Shown here piece after piece: positions 47,135 through 58,200 of a DNA stretch of 64,000 nucleotides. This stretch comes from Trachythela sp. YZ-2020 (Eukaryota > Cnidaria > Anthozoa > Malacalcyonacea > Clavulariidae): positions 3,434,501-3,498,500 of the forward strand of contig JADLSH010000199.1 in assembly GCA_016169945.1 (NCBI GenBank), given 5' to 3'. The notes under the pieces are model-generated. The model worked only from the letters and a program-made list of their open reading frames with translations, was not told where the DNA came from and made no database searches. Position numbers and translations under genes: made by a program. Each line of letters starts with the position of its first letter. The stretch's first letter is position 1.

Positions 47135-47665
47135 ACCATTTCAGTGGAAATTCACAAATAAAAAATAATGCAATCATTCTGATGCTTCAAACATATTTCA
47201 TTAGTTTGGAGCAGCACCGGCCGTCTGGTACATGTTAACATTCACGGTCTCGCTACCCAACATGCATTTCCCATTGAAGGGTAAGCCTAGGCAGGCTGAG
47301 TTGCAATGTTGTAAGTGATATTATATCAAAAGATTTTACCAATTTTATAAGTTATTTGCTATCTCCGTGGATTGTTATTTAATATTGTGAGAAAATATAT
47401 TTTTGCATGATCAGAAGGACTGTCTTAAGAAACTCAGCCTGTATATTATTGTTGAAAAGCTCGACTGTATACTCTTAACAAGCAATATATAGAAACCACT
47501 AACTCACTGTTACAGCTGAAAATGTTTGTCTCAAAATGAGGACCAATTAAATCACCAAAAGCACTTGTATTGAAAGAACTATTTGTCTAGCGCATGGAAA
47601 TGATTTTCTAAGGCTAAAAGATGCAACACAAACATCAAAGCATCAGACAGCAGTTTTGCATCTTC
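47135..47665 (+). repeat. Copy of the 26.2-27.2 kb duplication
   Basis: Direct-orientation relative of 26272-27180 with the middle removed; abuts the left arm of the giant inverted repeat. Confidence 0.7.
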
Positions 47666-48833
47666 ATATACGTAAACAGTACGTTTGTAAACGTTGTAAT
47701 TTAAACATTGTGAGGGTATAGGGCCAAATATTTATGGTTTTAGGTTTTCCTATATAGTGAAAGTTATACTACTTCTGTGAATGCCTGCGTGAACCTAGTC
47801 CTAGATGTTAAGAACCTGTTACCGCTGGTGTTAGGCGGCTAAGATCGATTTCCATTTTGACTCCTTTATATATAAGGACCTGTTCTAGGCTAAAATTTCA
47901 AAGCAGGTTCTTATTTTATTTTAAAAATAGAATTAAAACTAAAAATTCATAAGTCAAACGGAAAATCAGCTCTAGACTGTATTAAAATTGCGGGCAAATA
48001 TCATGTCCACAAAATAATGCCGGAAACTGGCAATGTCTGCATTCAGATATAATACTCGTCATATATGTTAAACACCAGGGAATATATTTCCAACTTAATC
48101 TATTTTTAGGGAAGCTTAGCCCCCCCTGTGCAAAATGTTACCGGGGCTCAAGCGCCCCCCCCCACACATGCAGCCCCTGTGGTTCCTTCGCCAATGATGC
48201 ATGTTGAACAATGGCTTAGGTCACACAGGCGCAAACAAAGGAGAGGAGCAAGGGTCACGGTTATGCCTTGTGTTGAGGAGACAGGTTGTCTTTTTTACTT
48301 TTTGATATTTGTTATCTTTAGAAAATAAAAAATAAAATCTCTCTTCAAAATACAGGAAATGGAATCTCAGAGGCAGGATCTCCAGAGGAGGATCGCTGCA
48401 CCTCCGTAAAATGTGGTCACAGTTTCTTCCACTACCACTGAAAATGAGCACTTCTAAGTTTCCTCAAGGGGCATACTAATTCTCTGAAGTGTACACTATT
48501 GAAAATTTATTAGAATAGGCCCTGCTTGAAATAATGTGAGAATAACAGACCATACCTACCAACAATGAGTAGCTTTTTTCATAAGAAAATAAGAACTCGT
48601 TTGAGAATGAACCTTATATTATAAATAAGAACCTTTTTAAGCTTACCAGTCGGAAAGCCTTGCATGCCAAAAACGTTCCGATATACCATGCTGCAAGGAC
48701 GAGTTTTAGAATTGCGCTCTGCCAGCTATAGTGCGTAAACGGCACTATAACATCGCCTATAAATTAGAATTAATACAAAGACCTATTAATAGACAACTTT
48801 CGCCTTCAATGTAAATTAGCTCGAAGCAAACAA

Positions 48834-48953
48834 AGGCCTGCTCTGGGACCTCAACTCGCCTTAAATCGCATCGCCTAAAAGGCCTTAACTCGCCCTAACT
48901 CGCATTATCTAGCGGCGAGTTAAGGCGAGTTACCGTCCCAGAGCAGGCTTAAA
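48834..48953. mobile_element. MITE in the spacer
   Basis: Ends gcctgctctgggacctcaac and tccca gagcaggctt are inverted (~28 bp), with repeated cgccttaa/ttaaggcgag between them. About 120 bp. Confidence 0.75.
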
Positions 48954-49021
48954 CAAAGAATTTGTTTCGACACGTGGTTTGTATTGACTAATTACATTGA
49001 AAGAAAAGTTGTCTATTGCCA

Positions 49022-49140
49022 TGCAGTTGACGGAGGTCGATGATGGGTTTTTGTTCGTTGATGAAGGTCGATGCTGGACTTTGGTCCGTTGATGGAGGTG
49101 GATGATGGATTTTATCGTTGATGGAGGTCGATATTAGCAT
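49022..49140. repeat. Short tandem repeat GTTGATGGAGGTCGATG
   Basis: Three to four imperfect copies of ~37 bp (gttgatggaggtcgatgatg then a variable tttggtcc tail). Confidence 0.75.
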
Positions 49141-51210
49141 CTTTAATGAGTTTTACTCTGCTATTCTGAGAATGTATGTGCATTATATGTAGAATACTTT
49201 TTAGTGCATGGCAATTAATAGGTCTTTGTATTTATTCTTTATAGGCGATGTTATAGTGCCGTTTACCGGTTTACGCCCCGTAGCTGGAGGACCGCAATTC
49301 TAAAACTCGTCCTTGCAGCATGGTAGGTAACGGTTTTGGCAGGCAAGGTTTTCCAAGTAGCCGATAAAGGTTCTTATATAAATTATGTTTACCGTAAATT
49401 AGTTTATTTAAGTTCTTAAACGGGTTCTTATATATTTTATTATGAAAAAAGCTACTCATTATTGGTAGGTGTGGTGTATTATTCTCACATTATTTCAAGC
49501 AGGGCCTATTCTAAGAAATTTTCAATAGTGCACACATCAGACAATGGGTATGCCCATTGAGGAAATATGGAAGTGTGCTCATTTTCAATGGTAGTGGAAG
49601 AAACTGTGACCACATTTCATGGATGTGCAGGGATCCTTCTCCGGGAAAATTTGAAATTTGGAGTCTCTGAAGTGCCATTTCCTGAATTCCTGTAATTTGG
49701 AGAGAGATTCTATAAAAATTCTAACGTAACAACTGATATCAAAAAGTGAAAAGACAACCTGTCTCCCCAACACAAAGCCTAAACGTAACCCCTGCCCCTC
49801 TCCCTCTCCTTCGTTTGTGCCCTTGTTTGTGGCCAAAGCCATTGTTCAACATTTATTGCCTGTGTTGTATTGCTATAGCACTTGCAATACGAAGTTGAAA
49901 TTGAAAATTTCAACTTTTTGGCACTACACACTTTCACATTCAATACTGCAAAGAGTATGATATCAGAATGACATTGCCAGTTTCATTACTTTGTGGACAT
50001 GATATTTACCAATTTTAATACAATTCAGAGCTGATTTTTTTTATTTATGAATTTTTAGTTTTAACTCTATTTAATAGAAGAAGATCCTGCTTTGAAATTT
50101 TAGCCTGTAGAACAGGTCCTATAAATAAAGGAGTCAAAATGAAAATTCTCAGCCTAACATGTTCTTAACATCCAGGTTCTTATACGCGTGTAAGTGTTCA
50201 CAGAACTGAGTAGTATAACTTTCACTAGGGAAACGTAAAACCATAAACATATATACGGCCCCAGAGCCCCACATTCACAATATTTAAATTACAACGTTTA
50301 CAAAGATTTATACATATAGAGTAGCATTTATTATTATATATAGAAATGCATACAATTTCTACAAAATGAGTCTTCAAGATGGTTGGTAAAAATTATGTTT
50401 ATAAAGAAAGTTTTTAAGAATTAAGTTCCCATCTGCCTGGTTTATGCATATAGTCGGCCGATTTAGGATTTATGGTTTAGGTGAATGGTATTTAACGAAG
50501 CAATTGCAATACAGCTCGAGGAGCGAGGATAATGAGAGCACATGCAGTCACAGATCACATCTCTGTTTCTCTTTTTAACATGTTGAAACATGCATCTAAC
50601 CACAAATCGGATGACTAAAATCGTAGCGTGTCCGCCTGCATGGCTTAAAGCGAGATATATCTAGGACGGGCTATGCCGATGCATGCATTCATGACAACAC
50701 TATACGACAATCGGTATGAAACAGGTTTGGTAAACGCGCAGACGGGACTGTTATTCACCTTTAAAATTACACTCGATCTAAAGTCGTAAAGAATTACAGT
50801 ATAATTGACTATGTTTTGTTCATGATTTAAAATACTAAAAACGTATAGCAGAACGCAATTCTTATAGCCTATAGGCTTTCTTCAGCAGCTATATAGCTAT
50901 ATATTGCCATCCAACTCGTATATATATAATCAACTTTTTGCTCGATTCTCTCCGTCGCGATATAGGCCTATATGTTTGATATTTGTTCAAGATTTTTGAC
51001 AGTTCGTCATGTAGCTACAGTCGAACCTGTATTAAGCGGCACCGTATTAAGCGGTCACCCTTGTTAAGCAGTATATTTGTGTCTATATATTCTTTCTACA
51101 GCTTTTTTCTACTTGTAATGGATTATATAGTTTTAATGTCAAACTCGGCTACATGCCTTCAAGTCTTCGTGCTAACATGCATATCTGTTCGTGTTGATCA
51201 GGAAAAGCAA

Positions 51211-51582
51211 CTAGTACGATGTACTAGGCTGTGGCTGGGTAGTACGAACATCAGGAATCGTATATGCGGGAGTTGAATCTGCAACTGCATGCGCGGACGG
51301 CTCCACGCAATTATATAGGCCTAGTTGATAACACAACAAACCTAGGCCACAACCGGTACCCAGGACCAGACCTGTGATTCCAAATCCCAGACCTGTGCTT
51401 GATTTTGACACTTCGCATCCCCCTGAAGATAACGCTGTTGTTATCGCACCATAAAGCATACCAGATAGACTTGCAGCACATGAATATTTCGTGCACTTTT
51501 CGTCTTCCTCACCAAAACAAACATCGGCGCAAGCACAGCAGAGACAGCAGCTTACTGCGTCTTCTATATACTTTTGTTCCAT
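51211..51582 (-). CDS. Small Cys-rich two-helix membrane protein
   Basis: Single-exon ORF of 123 residues from ATG 51582 to TAG at 51211. The N-terminus is cysteine-dense (AVSCCLCCACADVCFG, then KCTKYSCAASL). Two hydrophobic segments follow, about residues 38-53 (SLSGMLYGAITTALSS) and 66-88 (GLGFGITGLVLGTGCGLGLL), then a soluble Pro/Thr/Ser tail (YTIPDVRTTQPQPSTSY). Likely a small integral-membrane or palmitoylated protein; no family recognised. Its reality is supported by a diverged, decayed paralogue at 25157-25784 that preserves frame over long stretches and the same C-terminal codons. Further splicing at the 5' side cannot be excluded (caggag|gtatgg around the ATG). Confidence 0.65.
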   Translation of the reverse strand: MEQKYIEDAVSCCLCCACADVCFGEEDEKCTKYSCAASLSGMLYGAITTALSSGGCEVSKSSTGLGFGITGLVLGTGCGLGLLCYQLGLYNCVEPSAHAVADSTPAYTIPDVRTTQPQPSTSY

Positions 51583-51734
51583 ACCTCCTGTTGTCTTTGT
51601 TCTTCACGCAGTTTTTCCTTCAAATTGCGATTTCGTAATGAGATACATGTAATCGGTATTCTTCACGAATATTCATAACTTTAGCCTTTCAGGATTTTTA
51701 ATCGGCGCAAACTCACAAATCTTGTTCTGAGTAG

Positions 51735-52076
51735 CCTACTCCGCAGGCACCTCTGCGGCTTCCAAGACGTCGGTAAAATTCGTATAAATATAAAGTAATA
51801 AACAACGCCGCATGAACGCAATATTTATTTATTATATTCCGGTAAAAAATTCAAAACGAACTTGTGGCCGAGCAGGTGGGTTGAAATTAAAAATGATAAT
51901 ATAAAGAATATTGCGTTCATGCGTTGTACGTTAATTACTTTATGTTTCTACGAATTTCGCCGTCTTGGAAACCACAGAGTTGCCTGCGGAGGTGGCCTCC
52001 TTCGCAGACGTTAGTGGTAGTTGAGGGAATAAAATACTACCGGCTGCGAGGGAAACTACTGCGAAGGAGGCTACAG
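51735..52076. mobile_element. Nested hairpin elements
   Basis: Outer arms: gcctactccgcaggcacctc and the complement of ctttatgtttctacgaattt...gcctgcggaggtggc; both contain gcgttcatgcg. At 51993-52076 a smaller hairpin has ends gcctccttcgcag and ctgcgaaggaggc. Confidence 0.7.
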
Positions 52077-52599
52077 TTATCAGCAGTGTTGGGCGATACC
52101 GAGTACTCGGCATTCGATACCTTCGAATTTAAAATTTGAAGCCCCCAGATCGCCAGAAAACGGCCGTTTCAGAGTCTTATCTACCTCTTTTAGTAAGCTT
52201 GTTCAGGGAACTAAGCTGTTTCCATCATTTTCATGAAAATTATTTGATTTTTTTGGGGGCCGAATGATATTTCGGCCCCCCCTCATATAATATTGGGGGG
52301 GAAGCCCCTCCCCGCTTCCTTCGCCACTGATTTATGCCTTAGAGTTAGTAACGTTGAAGTTTCAGCATTAAATATGATAACTGGGAAATATGCTTGTTGG
52401 AGACTATTTTTTCACAATGTGAAAAGTATCGGAAGCGACCGATACCAGTGTTAATAGTATCACTTTCGGTATCGGAAACGGAATCTTTTTGCCATTTTTG
52501 TCAAAATAGCTATCGGTATCGGCCGATAGCAATTTTCAAGTATGCCAACACAGTGGACCGATACACAGATCACATCTCTGTTTTTCGTTTTACAGAAGG

Positions 52600-53760
52600 T
52601 TGAAAACATTTTCCAACTTTGTGCCTATCACTAAGTCTTGAAAGCTCTTTGACAGTATTTGAACCACCATCTCAACACTTAGTCGATTAAAGGAGATTAG
52701 TTTCCCAATGTATACCAATCAGGTGTTTCTGATGTGAGTGAGACATTTGATCAGGTCGATCAGTACAGTCCCTGAGGCAAAGGTATTTGACAATTTCTCA
52801 AAGTATTAACATTGTCCAATATCATTACAGATTTTCAGGAAAGGTCGCGTAGGGTAGCAAACCGTTTCCAACGATTAATTATCGCATATGGAGAAAAAAA
52901 GGTCAAAATTCTGTGTCTTCTCGATCTTCTCCGCAGAGGTTTCTCTGAATTTTTTCGTGGTTTTAAAGTATTTACGCTAGGAACCTAGCCTCACTGTGAA
53001 TCCAAAGCTTAGTTTCTGTATTTGTATCTAATTTGGGCCCACTGCCTACGTCAGACACAATCCTAGGCCAAATTCGGCGTTTATTTGAAAGCGTAGCTCA
53101 CTCCTCTACAGAGGTTACCTAACTTTCCTTGACCACAGAAAAACTCACATGCAGAAACCTCTGCAGAGGAAAGAAGGCGCGTAATTTGACCATATTTTCC
53201 CTTCCATATACAATAATTTATCGTTGAATATGGAGTTTGCTCAGTGGTGTAGAAGAAAAGGGGGGAGCGGGGGGATGGGGGGGGGGGGGGCTAGGGGGCG
53301 TAGCCACCCTTTCTCAAGCTATTGGGGGGGGAGGGCTGAGCCTCCCTTCTTTTTTTTTCCAAGAATGCTTGAGAATATATAATTTTTCCATAGTTTTCAT
53401 TTTCCAAGCATCACTTATGACTATTTCAGGCATGAATATAGTAAAGAAATGTTATCATGGGACTGGGCGGTTACTTATGACGTCGCCCATACCCGAATGT
53501 TTTTACCCCTGGTAACATGCTCGCTAGAGAGCTCCCCTAGTTTAATACGAATTTAGTTCTACAGTACTGAGTTTGCTGCCCTACGACCTTCCCTGAAAAT
53601 CTGTGATATTGGACGATGTTACTTTAAGAAGGCACAGTAGCGATCGACATAGATCGTCAAATATCTGATTCATACATTGGTAAACAAATCTAGGTGTTGA
53701 AATGGTGCTTCAAATACTGTCAAAGTGCTTTTTGGCCGTGACAGGCAATGATTATAGAAC
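52600..53760. repeat. Inverted pair of the 24.45-kb element
   Basis: 52600-52930 is the reverse complement of 24560-24926, while 53070-53115 and 53570-53745 match the same element directly (gtttatttgaaagc, gatattggacgatgtta, caaatactgtcaaagtg). The right copy is interrupted by a ~430-bp stretch with the G-rich tract. Confidence 0.7.
53255..53345 (+). repeat. G-rich tract, possible G-quadruplex
   Basis: Several runs of six or more G (ggggggagcggggggatggg, then a run of ~14 G, then gctagggggcg and ggggggggagg). Any four runs satisfy a G4 motif on the plus strand. Confidence 0.8.
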
Positions 53761-54423
53761 TATAGTTAGTTACAGTGGAGAATGAAATTAGTAGGAAAAA
53801 TATGTATTGTTAAGCTTCCAACAGCACTCTAGTGGTAAAGAGTCTTATAACTTTTAATTAATAAGTGTGCTGATTTTGAACTTGGCTATGTGTGTTCTTT
53901 CTATCTTCAATTTTTCTTTCAATGTTTCATTTTAATAGAATTAATGACTTTTAATACTGCGTTAACAGGATTGTGGTTTTCTCCTGTTGGTGAATATTCA
54001 CCGATAAAATAGAACACGCATATGTAGCTATATGTTCCGGCGTATATTAAAACCTATTGCCTCGACAGCATGGCCTCATGAGACATCATTACACGAAAAA
54101 TTTCGTAAATATAGCCTTCTAGCGTTCAGGTTTTTAATTGTATTGGAGACTAATAAGAGTGAGGAAGAAGAATTACTGAACAACTTCGAACATTAATTCA
54201 TTAAAGCAATATTGAAGAGTGAAGACTTCCGAATATAGAAAGTTGACCACGTGCACGGTGAAAACCACAAAATGATTTTATATATTTGCTACTATATTTG
54301 CTTAAACGACGTAATTAGGGAAGCAAACCGCTGCAAGGTAGGATTGCATGCTCAAATCTCTCACATGGACTAACATTTTCTATAAAAACACAAAAGCACA
54401 ACATTCGTATTTTCAGGTAAAAA

Positions 54424-55209
54424 ATGGTTAAAATACGTAAAGTGAAGAAGAAAAACTGGGCTAAACGGCAAAGCTGTTCATCAAATCCCTTGATCAGATC
54501 ACACAGAGATGCTGCAAAGCGAGGATTTAGACACGAGAGCCAGTCAGGATCCGGTCTTACTGTAGAAGCTCTGACAAAACACAACGAAAATAGAGACGAT
54601 GAAGATATTATTTTGGACGATGCTGAGACGACGGGAAGGTCTATGGCTACTGTCAGTATTAGTGGATTAACAGATTGTTCTAACCCCACATTTTCTGGTG
54701 TTTTGAAGAGGTTTTGGCAGTCGCCTGGGGCTAACCATCAAGAAGTAAGGACTAAGGAGTATTGGGGTAGTGAGCACTAGAGCCTAATATAGGCTAGATA
54801 GTACTATAATACTAAATACTTGGTCACCATAGTTGACTGGTCAGCCAGCCAGCCAGTCAGTCTATAAATATACAGTCAAACCTGTATTAAGCAGACACCC
54901 TTGCGGAATCCTTTGGTGTCTGCTTGATGAAGATGACTTGATGTTTCGGCACACTTGATTGATGAAATCAATAATTGATGAAAATTGATACCTACCTAAA
55001 TTGATACTTATCAATTAGAAAAGGCAAGGTTAATTAATATGCATGTCATCAAACCAGTCATGGTGAAATTTAGTTGGTGTTAAGTTTATTGTCAAAATAA
55101 ACAAATGTGAACAGAATCATGTCTCACCTCCACAGAGGCTTTGTGGTGCCCTTTTACCAAATGGAGGAAATCAAATAACCCATTAACTTGCAATGCACCC
55201 TACTTTAGT

Positions 55210-55251
<42 letters not shown>

Positions 55252-58200
55252 TAAGGTACTGCCAGTTAATGGGTTAACAAAACTATCTGCCAGTGTCTCT
55301 TGTTAACCTATTAGCTTGCAATGCGCCCTACTTTAGTATTTTACTCTGTCTAATGCCAGACGATTTTACTCGTCAGTTGTAGTGTACTGCCAGTTGATGG
55401 GTTAATATTATACCTCAAATTCAAATTGTCAAATTAGAAAGCTAGGTTTGTACCTGTGAATGAAATTTATCATTGAATCACTCCCTACATATCGGTGGGT
55501 GATTTCAATTCTATTACCAGGGTGATTTGATAATATCACCACAGATGGCAATCACATAAACAGTGATGAGTTTTGACCATTTTGTCCACAAAGAATCCTC
55601 GTTTTTACTGACGATTTTATCACAGGCAAGCCCAGCTAGCCTTTTACAACAACTAGTCAAATGACTCTACTTCCTAAATTAGGTGGTTGTTCCAAAATGA
55701 GTTTCAGGAGAGAAACAAGCAACTATTACAATTGAACATTTTCAATTTGACAATTTTGCATTAACAGCCATCACCTCTGCGAACAGACACTTTTAACCTC
55801 AGATTTTTGAGGTCCATAAAGCCTGTTTTCTATTTTAATGTACTGTTGCATTTGTTTGGCGTCAGGGTCATTGATCAGTGTCACTCTGATGTTTACAAAA
55901 CGAATGAAATAATGTGTCTAACATAATATGCTTTTCTCTGACTTTTCTCTTAAAAAAATGTGAGTCTGCTCCTAGGGATAATGCCAGATCTTGTATAGTG
56001 GATGTCATAAGCTGAAACTCTGCATTAATTTTTACAATGATCAAAGTGCACTATTCATTTCTGGCACTTGCATATCCTGCAAAGAAAATTTGTTTGTGCC
56101 CAACTAGATTGTGTCTAAAGTTAATATGTTTTTCTCACAGATTTGTGCTGTTCTTGCTGCTGTTACTGAGGTATTATTCATCCTAATTCAGTATCATGTA
56201 TTAGCATCTTAATTAACATATTCATTGTACTGGATAAATTAAAATTAAAGTCAATTACTAATGCGATTGATCTAGGTGATAAGAAAAAATGGTGGCAACG
56301 AGACAGAAACAGAATATTTTGCTGCTTTGGTAGGTCTAGTGAGTTTTATTTCTTTTGGTGCTAAATTTACTTACAGCACATGTGTGTCTATAGAATAGGA
56401 GGGCACAGATGCAGGTCATTGCAGTCTGTGACTCTTTTATATTATTGGCATGCCCCCACTGTCCTTCTCCGATATTTTCGCTAAAATGGATATTGCCCAG
56501 TTGCATTTTGTTAAAGAGGCCCTAGGTGCAAAATATTACTATTTTTTACCCTACTTTTTATCATGTTTATAGATGACAGCTCTGGAAACGACAGACGATG
56601 ACAAGTCATTGGCTGCCATTGCCTTTCTTCTCGCTCTTGTTATAAATAGGTACAAACTGAAAGGTACAGAGCTACCTTAAATTATATTTCAGAATAATCA
56701 AGTGACACCACAATATTTTCTCCATTCCTAGAGTGCCTCAGTCAGTGTTACAAGTAAAATTTTCAGCCATATGTCAAGTCCTCTTGAATATCTTGGCAGC
56801 AAAAGTAGCCTCACAGTCAACAGCACTCCTGAAGTCTGTAAGTTATTATTATTATTATTAACAATATTTATCCAGGGGGCCTACTCGCCAAAGCGATTTT
56901 CAGCAGGCCCCTGTTACATAAACAAGTTAAGACTATGGTTCATAATTAATTACAGTTAGAAAATACGATAAAAATACTACCTAATTATTAAAATATAGAA
57001 TAAGTGTCATGCTAGATATTACAAGACAGTATAGGAGTTTAATGAGGAAAACGAAAAAGAACCCAAATTTTAGGCTGGCAACATTAAATTTTCAAATGGC
57101 TCCATATCTAAAATATATTGTCATATCAAAGTCTATACTTCCTGCGAATATGGTGCTTTTATCACAAATAGATGCAGACTATTTCACATCATTAAAAATG
57201 ACTTGATCACGACAGTTGCGACCAAAGGAAACCAGGCTTTATGCTATCCATTCTCATTGAACTTTGGTTGAAACATCGCTATATATATGCTCTAGGGATG
57301 ACGTAATCGCCCAACATGGTGAAGATGCACTTGTGATATATAGTTGTAGTACTTTTATCCCTTTAACACAAGAGTATCTTCATCTTGTTAGCAATGACAT
57401 CGTTTCTCAAGTATATATTAAGGAGCTATATTGTGACTTTAAATCATCCCTGATGAAGACGCTGGAGTGTTGAAACGTTTGGTTGTGAATATACTGTTTA
57501 TTTGTTTGGGGATTACATGAATTAACTTGAACCAGAGTACTAGAGTATAGCGAGAGTATGTCTGATACAAATGATTAGAGATACAAGGTGATAGCTATAT
57601 AATGTATTACTCCTTTCTGTCTTGATTTAGCTTGTCACATGCTTGTCAACAGCTTTAAAGGCACAAGAAGCGACGGTTTGGTCGGAGTCGTCTACCTTAA
57701 AATCATACCAAGGATTGTTAAGCTTCATTGTTCATTCAAAACCAAAGGTTTGAAATCTTTATTTACGCTCGCCTCACATTCTATATATATACGCACGGTA
57801 AGGTGTGGTAAGGTAAACAACTGGTTTACATGCAAGGGATTTAAAGCAGTAAGGTAGTTTGAAACTCATTTGAACACGTGGTGTCAGTGTAGGTAGCGTC
57901 TATACACTATAAAAACACTATACGCTGCGGGTCTTTCGGATCAAACTACCTTAAAAATTCAACAAGAATTTCGATGCTTCGAGCGAAGGCCCTCTTCAAA
58001 GACCCATGCTACTTAACTTCCAGACGAAGGCCTTCGCTCGAAACATCGAAATTCTTGTTGAATTTTTCAGGCAGTTTGATCCTAAGACCCACAGCATATC
58101 GTGAAACTCATTTGTCACACAAAATATAGGCTAATTTACGTGTTTTTAAAGGTGCGGAAATGTTCACAAGAATCCGTTGCAGCAATTGTTAAGTCCAATC

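Larger units (their letters stand above)
47684..50305. repeat. Giant inverted repeat, ~1.1-kb arms
   Basis: Left arm 47684-48790 and right arm 49212-50305 are reverse complements along their whole length with many small changes: gtttgtaaacgttgtaat with attacaacgtttacaaa; atatcatgtccacaaaat with tttgtggacatgatatt; gacaggttgtctttt with aagacaacctgtctcc; gactcctttatatataagga with the complement at 50130. The spacer (~420 bp) holds a MITE and a minisatellite. No transposase is visible in either arm. Confidence 0.9.
50660..52930 (-). repeat. Right copy of the inverted segmental duplication
   Basis: Mirror of 24450-26020: gene 3' flank (50660-50860), Cys-rich gene, then at 52600-52930 the partner of 24450-24926. 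The interval 51700-52590 has no counterpart on the left and holds hairpin elements. Confidence 0.75.
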
